Shown here one piece after another: positions 1-5,907 of a stretch of DNA of 13,418 nucleotides; position 1 is the stretch's first letter; each line of letters opens with the position of its first letter. The notes under the pieces are model-generated. The model had not been told where the DNA came from. It ran no database searches and saw only the letters and a program-made list of their open reading frames with translations. This stretch comes from Ruminococcus sp. Its GTDB lineage: Bacteria > Bacillota > Clostridia > Oscillospirales > Acutalibacteraceae. The position numbers and the translations under genes were made by a program. Location of the stretch: contig JAFOED010000152.1 in assembly GCA_017380355.1 (NCBI GenBank), positions 1-13,418 on the forward strand, in the 5' to 3' direction.

Positions 1-335
1 AGTTCTACAGGAGCACCTGTAACAATCATACCGTCAAACTTCTTGTCTTTGATTTCGTCAAAAGTTTTGTAGAAGGTAGTGAGGTGCTTTTTAGATGTAT
101 TCTTAGACTTATGAGTAGCCATCTGTAAAAGCTCAATATCGACCTGAAGCGGAGAGTTGCCGAGAAGTCTTAAAAGCTGAGTTTCAGTTACGATTTTTGT
201 CGGCATAAGATTTACTATGATAATCTTCAATGGACGGATGTCCTGTGTCATCGCACGTTTTTCAGGCATAACGAAGATGTTCTCGGATTCAAGAATCTTC
301 GTAGCCGGCAAATCATTCGCTACTTTAATCGGCAT
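1..335 (-). CDS. metA: Homoserine O-acyltransferase MetA (5' part, N-terminal 111 residues), predicted acetyl-CoA type
   Basis: The enzyme acylates the hydroxyl of homoserine, the first committed step of methionine synthesis in the cytoplasm. The N-terminus reads MPIKVANDLPATKIL, and further on come RPLKIIIVNLMPTK, LLRLLGNSPLQVDIELL and FDGMIVTGAPVE; these align without gaps to my memory of E. coli MetA (MPIRVPDELPAV..., SNSPLQVDIQLL, FDGLIVTGAPLG). The catalytic Cys, His and Glu of the family lie beyond the window edge. The start at 333-335 is supported by AAGGAGG 7-8 nt upstream. Residue 111, the last whole codon in the window (positions 5-3), is Glu. In MetA studied from Bacillus cereus, Glu111 gives acetyl-CoA specificity and Gly111 succinyl-CoA, so the product is probably O-acetylhomoserine. 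Family assignment is near certain; donor preference is inference from one residue. Confidence 0.95.
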   Translation of the reverse strand, partial: MPIKVANDLPATKILESENIFVMPEKRAMTQDIRPLKIIIVNLMPTKIVTETQLLRLLGNSPLQVDIELLQMATHKSKNTSKKHLTTFYKTFDEIKDKKFDGMIVTGAPVE

Positions 336-440
336 AATCCCGCCTCCTTTTTGTTAGAAATTATAATAACACCTTCCATTCAAATGGAAGATAATAAAGT
401 TGTGAGCCTCGGATACTTTGGTATGAGACAACGATATCAA
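336..440 (-). promoter_or_regulatory. metA upstream region: asymmetric hairpin, 18-bp palindrome and possible -10 box
   Basis: Read on the minus strand, three items lie ahead of metA. First is a hairpin at 432-399: 5 bp GTTGT/ACAAC, then CTC/GAG, then ATAC/GTAT closed by a CAAA loop, with unpaired bases (CC and GCTC) only on the 3' side. Second is an 18-bp palindrome, CTTCCATT-TG-AATGGAAG, at 373-390. Third is a TATAAT at 365-360 just past it, with no good -35 box. No S-box (SAM-I) core and no T-box motif is seen. The palindrome could be an operator or an RNA hairpin near the ribosome binding site. Methionine control is a guess from position only. Confidence 0.4.
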
Positions 441-580
441 GCCTCGTTCACCTGCGCTGCTTTTTTCAAATTTCTACTGTTCCTCACTCTCTTGTTAAAA
501 TCAAAAAACAAATCATATTCTTGATTTTTTAACGCGAGTGCTCTCACTAAGAAATTTGAAAAGCTCCGGTGCTCGGCTCT
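440..580. repeat. Long imperfect palindrome (~140 bp) between proS and metA
   Basis: The arms at about 441-505 and 521-580 are inverted copies of each other with small indels. Best-matched blocks are TTTCAAATTTCT at 465-474 against AGAAATTTGAAA at 550-561, GTTAAAATCAA at 494-504 against TTGATTTTTTAAC at 521-533, and CTCACTCTC against GAGTGCTCTCAC. The ends (GCC...TTCACC and GGTGCTCGGC) also match loosely. The right end touches the TTA complement of the proS stop at 580-582. It encodes nothing convincing. It resembles a MITE-like or REP-like palindromic element, or a very long RNA hairpin at the proS 3' end. No clear target-site duplication is visible, and copy number in the genome cannot be judged here. 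Confidence 0.6.
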
Positions 581-2019
581 TAATACTGTTTACCCCAGTA
601 AACCATGTGCTTTGCTTCTTTACCACAGCATACGCACTTATCAGAAAGATGCTCTTCTTCGAAAGGAATACAACGGCTCTTTACGCCACCTGTAACTTCC
701 TTGAGCTTTTCTTCACACTCTTTGTCGCCACACCACATAGCCTTAATAAAGCCAGGCTTTTCTTCTGCAGTCTGAACAAACTCTTCAAATGTAGTAGCAA
801 CGTGTGTCTTTTCCTGCATATTCTTGAGTGCTTTTTCGTACATACCATCGTGTACAGCCTGTAAAGCATTCTCAACCTCAACTTCGAGGTTATCAAGAGA
901 AACGAAAATCTTCTCTCTTGTGTCACGACGAACGATAACACACTGATTCTTCTCGATATCCTTAGGGCCGAGCTCTACTCGTACAGGAACACCCTTCATC
1001 TCATACTGAGAAAACTTCCAGCCTGGTGACTGGTCAGAATCGTCATACTTAACTCTGAACTTTGACTTCAGTCTATCGTAAAGTTCCTGACCCTTTTCGA
1101 GTACGCCCTCTTTGTGAGTAGCGATAGGAACAATAGCAACCTGAATTGGAGATACCTTTGGTGGTAAAACGAGACCATCGTCATCACCGTGTACCATGAT
1201 GATAGCACCGATCATACGTGTTGATACACCCCATGATGTCTGGTGTGGATAATGAGGCTTATTATCTCTGCCTGTATATGTGATATCAAAGCTCTTAGCA
1301 AAACCATCGCCGAAGTAGTGTGATGTACCGCCCTGAAGAGCAACACCATTGTGCATCATCGGCTCGATAGTATATGTAGCTAAAGCGCCTGCGAATTTTT
1401 CTTTCTCAGTCTTCTTACCTACTACAGCAGGAATAGCGAGAGTTTCTCTGTAGAAGTCTTCGTACACCTTGAGCATTGTGAGTGTCTCATCCTGCGCTTC
1501 TTCAGGTGTTTCGTGCATTGTGTGACCTTCCTGCCATAAGAACTCAGAAGTTCGAAGGAATGGACGTGTAGTCTTCTCCCATCTTACAACAGAACACCAC
1601 TGGTTGTAGAGCTTAGGTAAATCACGATATGTGTTGATAACCTTAGCGTAATGCTCACAGAAAAGAACCTCTGATGTAGGACGAACTACGAGCTTCTCGT
1701 TAAGCTTCTCTGAACCACCGATAGTAACCCATGCGCACTCAGGAGCAAAACCCTCTACGTGATCCTTTTCTTTCTGTAAAAGGCTCTCAGGGATAAACAT
1801 AGGCATATACACGTTTTCGTGTCCTTTTTCTTTAAATCTTCTATCAAGGTCAGCCTGAATATTCTCCCAGATAGCATAGCCGTACGGACGGATAACCATA
1901 CAGCCCTTAACGCCTGAGTAATCTACAAGCTCAGCCTTCTTTACGATGTCAGTATACCATTTAGCAAAATCGGTGTCGCGGCTTGTGATAGCCTCGACCA
2001 TTTTCTTTTTATCAGCCAT
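580..2019 (-). CDS. proS: Prolyl-tRNA synthetase, short archaeal/eukaryotic-like type
   Basis: This class II synthetase charges tRNA-Pro with proline in the cytosol. It is 479 aa, the usual length of the type lacking the large insertion domain found in E. coli-type ProRS. Motif 1 lies near 35-80 (MVIRPYGYAIWENI), motif 2 near 143-168 (VVRWEKTTRPFLRTSEFLWQ, then EGHTMH) and motif 3 near 262-283 (SWGVSTRMIGAIIMVHGDDD). The anticodon-binding domain covers about 290-390. The C-terminal extension has Cys430, Cys435, Cys450, Cys462, Cys464 and Cys465, fitting the zinc-binding domain of this type, and the protein ends in Tyr as such enzymes do. The start has AGGAGG about 6 nt upstream. It seems monocistronic with its own promoter at 2049-2077. 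The short leader carries no T-box, unlike many Firmicute synthetase genes. Confidence 0.97.
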   Translation of the reverse strand: MADKKKMVEAITSRDTDFAKWYTDIVKKAELVDYSGVKGCMVIRPYGYAIWENIQADLDRRFKEKGHENVYMPMFIPESLLQKEKDHVEGFAPECAWVTIGGSEKLNEKLVVRPTSEVLFCEHYAKVINTYRDLPKLYNQWCSVVRWEKTTRPFLRTSEFLWQEGHTMHETPEEAQDETLTMLKVYEDFYRETLAIPAVVGKKTEKEKFAGALATYTIEPMMHNGVALQGGTSHYFGDGFAKSFDITYTGRDNKPHYPHQTSWGVSTRMIGAIIMVHGDDDGLVLPPKVSPIQVAIVPIATHKEGVLEKGQELYDRLKSKFRVKYDDSDQSPGWKFSQYEMKGVPVRVELGPKDIEKNQCVIVRRDTREKIFVSLDNLEVEVENALQAVHDGMYEKALKNMQEKTHVATTFEEFVQTAEEKPGFIKAMWCGDKECEEKLKEVTGGVKSRCIPFEEEHLSDKCVCCGKEAKHMVYWGKQY

Positions 2020-2048
2020 TTTTGCTCCTCCTTTGTTTTAACCAATAT

Positions 2049-2077
2049 ATTATACTATTATACATAATTTTTTTCAA
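2049..2077 (-). promoter_or_regulatory. proS promoter
   Basis: On the minus strand TTGAAA (2077-2072) is followed by 17 bp and TATAAT (2054-2049). The predicted start near 2042 leaves a leader of only about 20 nt before the proS ATG, too short for a T-box or riboswitch. A second TATAAT-like hexamer lies inside the spacer. Confidence 0.75.
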
Positions 2078-2136
2078 GTAATAAATACAGATATTATGGC
2101 ATAAAACCGCTGTTTCCTGCGAAATCCGCACATAAA

Positions 2137-2164
2137 TAAAAAAAGGTCGGATAAAAATCCGACC
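2137..2164 (-). terminator. Intrinsic terminator after acpP
   Basis: On the minus strand GGTCGGAT, a TTTT loop and ATCCGACC form a perfect 8-bp stem followed by seven Ts. It begins about 14 nt after the acpP stop codon. Confidence 0.9.
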
Positions 2165-2178
2165 CGTTTAAGTTAAAA

Positions 2179-2406
2179 TTAGATGTGTGACTCGATGTAA
2201 GAAACTAAAGCACCAACTGTACGGAGGCTCTCGATGTCCTCGTCAGGAACTTCAATTTCAAATTCGTCTTCAATAGACATAACCATATCTACAACGTCGA
2301 GTGAATCTGCGCCTAAATCATCCTGAATGTCAGTATCTGCTGTGATTGTATCCTCTTCAACCTCGAGCTGTTCAGATAAGATAAGTTTTACTTTCTCTAA
2401 TACCAT
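2179..2406 (-). CDS. acpP: Acyl carrier protein
   Basis: A 75-aa acidic helical protein that carries growing acyl chains on a 4'-phosphopantetheine arm during fatty acid synthesis in the cytosol. The attachment site is Ser35 in DDLGADSLDVVDMVM, the canonical DSL motif at the start of helix II. Helix II and III follow (IEDEFEIEVPDEDIESLRTV). Length matches the family (75-80 aa). The ATG at 2406 has GGAGG about 9 nt upstream. It stands alone with its own promoter and terminator, not next to fab genes in this window, so the other fatty acid genes must lie elsewhere. A carrier protein for another pathway is possible, but the sequence is typical of the housekeeping type. Confidence 0.96.
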   Translation of the reverse strand: MVLEKVKLILSEQLEVEEDTITADTDIQDDLGADSLDVVDMVMSIEDEFEIEVPDEDIESLRTVGALVSYIESHI

Positions 2407-2520
2407 AATGTTCTTCCTCCAAAATAAAAAATGCTACGATGCGGTGAGTTATGGTATACTCACACGAAAACGTCAAGTGCGGTAAATCGGGTGTGTTTCA
2501 CACCACACGCACATAAACCT
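2407..2520 (-). other. acpP 5' leader (~115 nt) with two small hairpins
   Basis: Predicted transcription from about 2521 gives a leader of roughly 115 nt. It can form GGTGTG/CACACC around an AAA loop (2504-2490) and GTGAGT/ACTCAC around an 8-nt loop (2463-2444). I recognise no riboswitch class and no FapR-type operator. Between 2569 and 2720, upstream of the promoter, I see AT-rich DNA and no gene. Confidence 0.35.
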
Positions 2521-2527
2521 CATCATC

Positions 2528-2568
2528 ATATTATTAGTATTCCAACGCTTTGTCAATAATTATGTCAA
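2528..2568 (-). promoter_or_regulatory. acpP promoter with tandem TTGACA boxes
   Basis: On the minus strand TTGACA (2556-2551), a 17-bp spacer and TAATAT (2533-2528) make a near-consensus promoter. A second perfect TTGACA sits exactly 12 bp upstream (2568-2563) and is too far from any good -10 box to act alone. Confidence 0.8.
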
Positions 2569-2719
2569 TTTTTTAATCGTTGTTTCCATATAAGAAATTT
2601 ATATACCGATAATTTTTCTGACAAAAACAGGGATGTAGATGACGTTTTTACAGCTATAATGTAACTATCCCCTATAAATGAAAAATTATTAATAAACACT
2701 ATTAAAAAGTTATAAATAC

Positions 2720-2766
2720 TAATATAAAAAGCCCGACATAAGGATACACCTGACCGTCGGGCTTTA
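2720..2766 (-). terminator. Intrinsic terminator after the phosphomutase gene
   Basis: On the minus strand AAAGCCCGAC (2765-2756) and GTCGGGCTTT (2737-2728) form a 10-bp stem around an 18-nt loop, followed by a T-rich tract. It begins about 10 nt after the stop codon. Confidence 0.88.
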
Positions 2767-2775
2767 AAATTACAC

Positions 2776-4278
2776 TTAGATTTTTAGACCTGTTGTAGTC
2801 TTTAAGAAAGACTCAACCTTTTCGCGGATAATAGCCACGCCACCCTCAGAATCACTCTCGATGTTAAGTGGTAAAATAGGGTCGTGAACAGAAAGTCTTA
2901 ATAAGAACCAGCCATCGCCATCATTCTCGCCAAATGAAACACGAATACCCTCGCGGTTATCATCAGCAACGATCCAGCCCTCAGTCTTTTCAGCGTACTC
3001 TGTAAGAGCGTCGATAACTTTCATTCCGCAAGCCTTGAAATCAGGCTCTAAAATTTCATAACGGATTTCGATTGTCTCAACAGGCTCTTTGAGCTCTGCT
3101 ACTAAATCGTCAATCTCCTTGCCCTCTTTTCTGAGCTGAGCAGCCTTGATGATAAAGCGTGTACAAAGATAAGCACCATCATCTAAGAAGTAGTTATCTC
3201 TCATCGCACAGTGACCTGAAGTTTCAGCAGCGATAGGACAGTTGATACCCTGCTCGTTAAGCTCAATAGCCTTGTTGATGATATTCTTATAACCTCTGCG
3301 GTAACGATAGTGCTTACCGCCTAAAGTCTTCTCGATGAAGTCTTTAACGCCAGGTGAAGTGATAGAGTCAGTAACGATAGTACCGCCATCGTTGCCCTCA
3401 AGAGCGATAACTGAAGCAAGTGCTACTAAACGGTTACGGTTGATTTCTCTGCCGTGTCTATCAACAGCACCGCCACGGTCTACGTCAGTATCGAAGATAA
3501 CACCTAAGTCAGCCTTGTTTTCAATAACAGCGTCACAGATGCTCTGCATAGCTACTGGGTCTTCCGGATTTGGAACGTGGTTAGGGAACATTCCGTCAGG
3601 GTCTAAGAACTTTGAACCTGTTGTAACAGCACCGAGCTTCTCAAGTACGTCAGCAGCATAGAAACCACCTACACCGTTACCAGCATCTACAACAATATGG
3701 AAACCTTTAAGTGGGAACATATAATCATCAGCGTTAACCTCTTTGCGGATGAACTCACAAAGATTGTCAGCATACTGCTTCATATAGTTAACTTCAGTTA
3801 CAGTACCACCCTCAACCTCTTCAGGCTTGTCGTTGTTCTGTGCGTGAAGAAGAATAGCCTCAATATCACAGCCATCAAGACCGCCACCACGAGTGAAGAA
3901 CTTAAGACCATTACGGTTGAATGGGTGGTGAGAAGCTGTAATCTGCACAGCACCGTCACAACCTAAATCAACTGTTGTCATAAACATAGATGGAGTTGAA
4001 GAAAGGTTTGTGTAGATAACCTCAACACCTGCTTTTTCCATCTGTGGAATAACGCAGGAAGCGATTCTCTCACCTGAGATACGGGAATCTCTACCAACAG
4101 AAATCTTCAGCTCATTTACAGGCTTGTTAACCTTCTTAGAGAGCCACAACATAAAGCCGTTAGCCATACGCTCAACTCTCTCGTTTGTCATATTTACTTC
4201 ATACCCAGGCACGCCTTCGCTTGCAACGCCACGGATATCAGTACCGCTTTTAAATACGCCGTATTCTTTATTTAACAT
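2776..4278 (-). CDS. Phosphoglucomutase/phosphomannomutase family protein (alpha-D-phosphohexomutase)
   Basis: The enzyme moves phosphate between C6 and C1 of glucose or mannose through a phosphoserine intermediate, feeding glycogen and cell-surface sugar nucleotide synthesis. At 500 aa it has all four family signatures: the phosphoserine loop TASHHP with Ser116; the Mg2+ loop DTDVDRGG with Asp263, Asp265 and Asp267; the sugar-binding loop ETSGH at 352-356; and the C-terminal phosphate-binding segment DDNREGIRVSFG at 439-450. Near the N-terminus, SGTDIRG (11-17) and VGRDSRISGE (61-70) are also typical. The start at 4278 has AAAGGAG nearby. It has its own promoter and terminator, so neighbours give no hint of sugar preference. 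Glucose and mannose (or glucosamine) forms cannot be told apart by eye, so no symbol is given. Confidence 0.93.
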   Translation of the reverse strand: MLNKEYGVFKSGTDIRGVASEGVPGYEVNMTNERVERMANGFMLWLSKKVNKPVNELKISVGRDSRISGERIASCVIPQMEKAGVEVIYTNLSSTPSMFMTTVDLGCDGAVQITASHHPFNRNGLKFFTRGGGLDGCDIEAILLHAQNNDKPEEVEGGTVTEVNYMKQYADNLCEFIRKEVNADDYMFPLKGFHIVVDAGNGVGGFYAADVLEKLGAVTTGSKFLDPDGMFPNHVPNPEDPVAMQSICDAVIENKADLGVIFDTDVDRGGAVDRHGREINRNRLVALASVIALEGNDGGTIVTDSITSPGVKDFIEKTLGGKHYRYRRGYKNIINKAIELNEQGINCPIAAETSGHCAMRDNYFLDDGAYLCTRFIIKAAQLRKEGKEIDDLVAELKEPVETIEIRYEILEPDFKACGMKVIDALTEYAEKTEGWIVADDNREGIRVSFGENDGDGWFLLRLSVHDPILPLNIESDSEGGVAIIREKVESFLKTTTGLKI

Positions 4279-4310
4279 GGAAATTCTCCTTTGCTTTATA
4301 TATCTTTTTT

Positions 4311-4340
4311 ATTATAACACACAAAACAACGCAATTACAA
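4311..4340 (-). promoter_or_regulatory. Phosphomutase gene promoter
   Basis: On the minus strand a weak -35 box TTGTAA (4340-4335), an 18-bp spacer and a perfect -10 box TATAAT (4316-4311). Transcription would start near 4304, about 25 nt before the ATG. Confidence 0.65.
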
Positions 4341-4503
4341 CATAAAACCCAAAATTCAATTTCGGCGGTATGTTATATTTTAAGAGCTGATTTTCAGAAT
4401 CTTATGGTGCATTTAACGAAACATATTACAGCGATATGTCAAAAATTAACCTTTTTGTCGCATCTATTGTGCAATTCATACATTTACTTTCAACTCTTTT
4501 AGT

Positions 4504-4532
4504 GCACTTTGGTTATATGTGTTAGCACTTTG
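4504..4532 (+). repeat. 8-bp direct repeat, 21-bp period, upstream of a promoter
   Basis: GCACTTTG occurs at 4504-4511 and again at 4525-4532, exactly 21 bp apart, about two helical turns. The pair lies at about -84 and -63 of the promoter at 4557-4584. Spacing and position suit an activator bound twice on one DNA face, but two 8-mers in AT-rich DNA could be chance. The rest of 4341-4500 shows no gene or clear signal. Confidence 0.35.
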
Positions 4533-4556
4533 CACAAAGAAAACACCCCTTGTTTG

Positions 4557-4584
4557 TTGACTTTTACGAAAAACTGGCTATAAT
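4557..4584 (+). promoter_or_regulatory. Promoter of the 87-aa protein gene
   Basis: TTGACT (4557-4562), a 16-bp spacer and a perfect TATAAT (4579-4584). The start would be near 4591, giving a leader of about 100 nt before the ATG at 4694. Confidence 0.75.
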
Positions 4585-4591
4585 AATAAAT

Positions 4592-4628
4592 GTCAAGTAA
4601 AGTCCGCTTGACTATCGCGAAAGCGATA
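4592..4628 (+). other. Twin hairpins at the 5' end of the 87-aa gene leader
   Basis: Two perfect 6-bp hairpins stand end to end at the predicted transcript start: GTCAAG/CTTGAC with a 9-nt loop (4592-4612), then TATCGC-GAAA-GCGATA with a GNRA tetraloop (4613-4628). Four Ts follow, too few for a convincing terminator. They may stabilise the 5' end or form part of a regulatory RNA. No known class is recognised. Confidence 0.45.
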
Positions 4629-4693
4629 TTTTAGGAATATAGCCAAATGGTAAATGGCAGCACGAAAATAAAACATAATAAGGAGGAGAAACT

Positions 4694-4957
4694 ATGATGA
4701 CACCTATCATTAGTTTGCACAACGTCGATGTTTCAGAATTCTTAGCCGTGCTTGACACTTGCAAGGGCAACGTATTCCTCGTAACTAACGAGGGCGATAA
4801 ACTCAATCTTAAAAGCAAGCTTTGTCAGCTGATCGGTCTTGCACGACTCATCGAAGGTGGCAAGATTACTGAAGCATGCATCGTATGCGACAACGTAGAA
4901 GACGAGAGCAAGTTATTCAGATTCAACCTGCTCGGTAAAAGCTCTAAGATTGCTTAA
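4694..4957 (+). CDS. Small conserved-looking clostridial protein of unknown function
   Basis: An 87-aa soluble protein starting MMTPIISLHNVDVSEFLAVL. AGGAGG at 4681-4686 is 7 nt before the first ATG; the second ATG three bases later is also possible. Key segments are CKGNVFLVTNEGDKLNLKSK (about 23-42), a hydrophobic helix-like stretch near 43-54 (LCQLIGLARLIE) and a strand-rich C-terminus (ITEACIVCDNVEDESKLFRF). There is no signal peptide or membrane segment. The EGDKLNLKSK-type block resembles, from memory, small clostridial proteins that databases sometimes misname polyA polymerase; it has none of the nucleotidyltransferase motifs of a real one. Promoter, ribosome binding site and terminator all fit, so the gene is real; the function is unknown. 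Confidence 0.85.
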   Translation: MMTPIISLHNVDVSEFLAVLDTCKGNVFLVTNEGDKLNLKSKLCQLIGLARLIEGGKITEACIVCDNVEDESKLFRFNLLGKSSKIA

Positions 4958-5010
4958 TTTATAAAAACAGCTAATAACTTTTTTCACGTTAATTTCAAAA
5001 AATCCTAAAG

Positions 5011-5045
5011 CAGAAAGACCATCCGAAAGGGTGGTTTTTCTGTTT
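5011..5045 (+). terminator. Intrinsic terminator after the 87-aa gene
   Basis: CAGAAAGACCATCC (5011-5024), a GAAA loop and GGGTGGTTTTTCTG (5029-5042) form a 14-bp stem that includes two G-U pairs. The T tract is partly inside the stem. Confidence 0.8.
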
Positions 5046-5079
5046 ATATGGACACTTTTCTACGAGTTACAAATAACAC

Positions 5080-5108
5080 TTGAAAAATCATTGTAAATAG
5101 TGTATCCT
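5080..5108 (+). promoter_or_regulatory. Promoter of the DUF1292-lipoprotein unit
   Basis: TTGAAA (5080-5085), a 17-bp spacer and TATCCT (5103-5108). The start would be near 5115, only about 23 nt before the ATG at 5138. Confidence 0.65.
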
Positions 5109-5137
5109 TTATTCATTAACTTAAGGAGGCAGATATT

Positions 5138-5428
5138 ATGCTTAATAATGAAGATATGATGGAAGTTTACGAGCCAGAGCTTGTTACTCTTGTTGATGAT
5201 GAGGGTAACGAGGTTGAGTTCGAATTATTAGACGTTATCGAATACGAAAACGAAGAGTACGTTCTTCTTATCGAAAACAACGAGGACGCTGAAGGCGTTA
5301 TCATCCTCAAAATCGAGAGTCTCGACGATGAAACTGAAAACTACGTTGGTATCGACGATGAAGAAATCCTCTCAAATGTTTTCGAAGCATTCAAGGAGAA
5401 GTACAAGGATGAATTTGACTTTGAGTAA
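5138..5428 (+). CDS. DUF1292 family protein (YrzB-like)
   Basis: A 96-aa, very acidic soluble protein with no signal peptide. It matches the DUF1292 pattern: an N-terminal VTLVDDEGNEVEFELLDVIE (about 16-35), then YENEEYVLLIENNEDAEGVI and ILKIE, then a short acidic tail (DDEEILSNVFEAFKEKYKDE). The family is common in Firmicutes, where yrzB often lies near ruvX (yrrK); that neighbourhood is absent here. Its molecular role is not established. AAGGAGG at 5123-5129 gives good spacing to the ATG. Its 3' end overlaps the next gene by 20 nt, suggesting translational coupling. Family confidence is high. Confidence 0.92.
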   Translation: MLNNEDMMEVYEPELVTLVDDEGNEVEFELLDVIEYENEEYVLLIENNEDAEGVIILKIESLDDETENYVGIDDEEILSNVFEAFKEKYKDEFDFE

Positions 5429-5861
5429 GTTGTTCACTCGCATACTAGCAGCTCTTCTCTGCGTTTGCGTTATTTTCTCGCTTACTGCGTGTGCCCCATC
5501 TGTGGGTAAAATCAAGAAAGCTGACCAGGTTTGCGTCAGCGGTGCTTTGTACGAAAGCTGGATGTATGTCATCACAGACGAAGCTTTTCTCGACGAAATC
5601 ACTGATATTTTCACTCATATGAAATACAAAAAATCTGATGATGCAGTTGATATGATGAATGCAGGAGAAACTCTTTCATTCACTTTCAGTAAAGGCGAGG
5701 AAACTCTCGGCAAAGTTATTATTGATAGCAATAGCCGCGTGTGCTTTGAAGCAGGTACACAGTCATACGACATTACATCTGAATTTGATTTTGGCTATAT
5801 AAAAAGTCTTGTAGACAAGCACGTTGAAGCTATTAACGAAAGTTTCGATACAACTGAATAA
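5409..5861 (+). CDS. Small predicted lipoprotein of unknown function
   Basis: The frame is open from further upstream, but the ATG at 5409 is the best start. It has AAGGAG at 5393-5398, 10 nt ahead, and gives a clean signal peptide: Lys7 and Arg11, a hydrophobic core LAALLCVCVIFSL, then the lipobox LTAC with Cys28. The product is 150 aa, and processing would leave a lipid-anchored extracytoplasmic protein of about 123 aa. The mature part has a conserved-looking YESWMYVITDEAFLDEI helix region and a strand-rich block (FTFSKGEETLGKVIIDSNSR). I recognise no family. The start lies 20 nt inside the DUF1292 gene, in another frame, so the two are probably co-translated from one mRNA. A T-rich terminator follows at once. 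Confidence 0.82.
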   Translation: MNLTLSKLFTRILAALLCVCVIFSLTACAPSVGKIKKADQVCVSGALYESWMYVITDEAFLDEITDIFTHMKYKKSDDAVDMMNAGETLSFTFSKGEETLGKVIIDSNSRVCFEAGTQSYDITSEFDFGYIKSLVDKHVEAINESFDTTE

Positions 5862-5875
5862 CTTCAATTAAAAAT

Positions 5876-5907
5876 AAAAGAGCATTCATAAGAATGCTCT
5901 TTTTTTA
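5876..5907. terminator. Bidirectional terminator between the lipoprotein gene and queT
   Basis: AGAGCATTC, an ATAA loop and GAATGCTCT (5879-5900) form a 9-bp stem. Seven Ts follow on the plus strand and an AAAA run precedes it, so it can serve both convergent genes. The queT stop codon at 5905-5907 lies in the T tract, so queT would be terminated right after its own end. Confidence 0.9.

Noticed and set aside
340..580. S-box (SAM-I) or glutamine riboswitch before metA
   Set aside because: The conserved S-box core is absent, and a plus-strand CGTTCACC stretch that recalled glutamine riboswitches lacks the rest of that motif and lies in the palindrome on the wrong strand.
2020..2136. T-box leader for proS
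   Set aside because: The promoter at 2049-2077 leaves only about 20 nt before the ATG, and no T-box consensus (AGGGTGG-type core) is present.
2620..2665. Plus-strand promoter with TATAAT in the acpP-phosphomutase gap
   Set aside because: No -35 box is found at the right distance and there is no plus-strand gene downstream.
4612..4818. 68-aa minus-strand open frame overlapping the start of the 87-aa gene
   Set aside because: It covers the leader and ribosome binding site of the plus-strand gene, and has no start signal or family likeness of its own.
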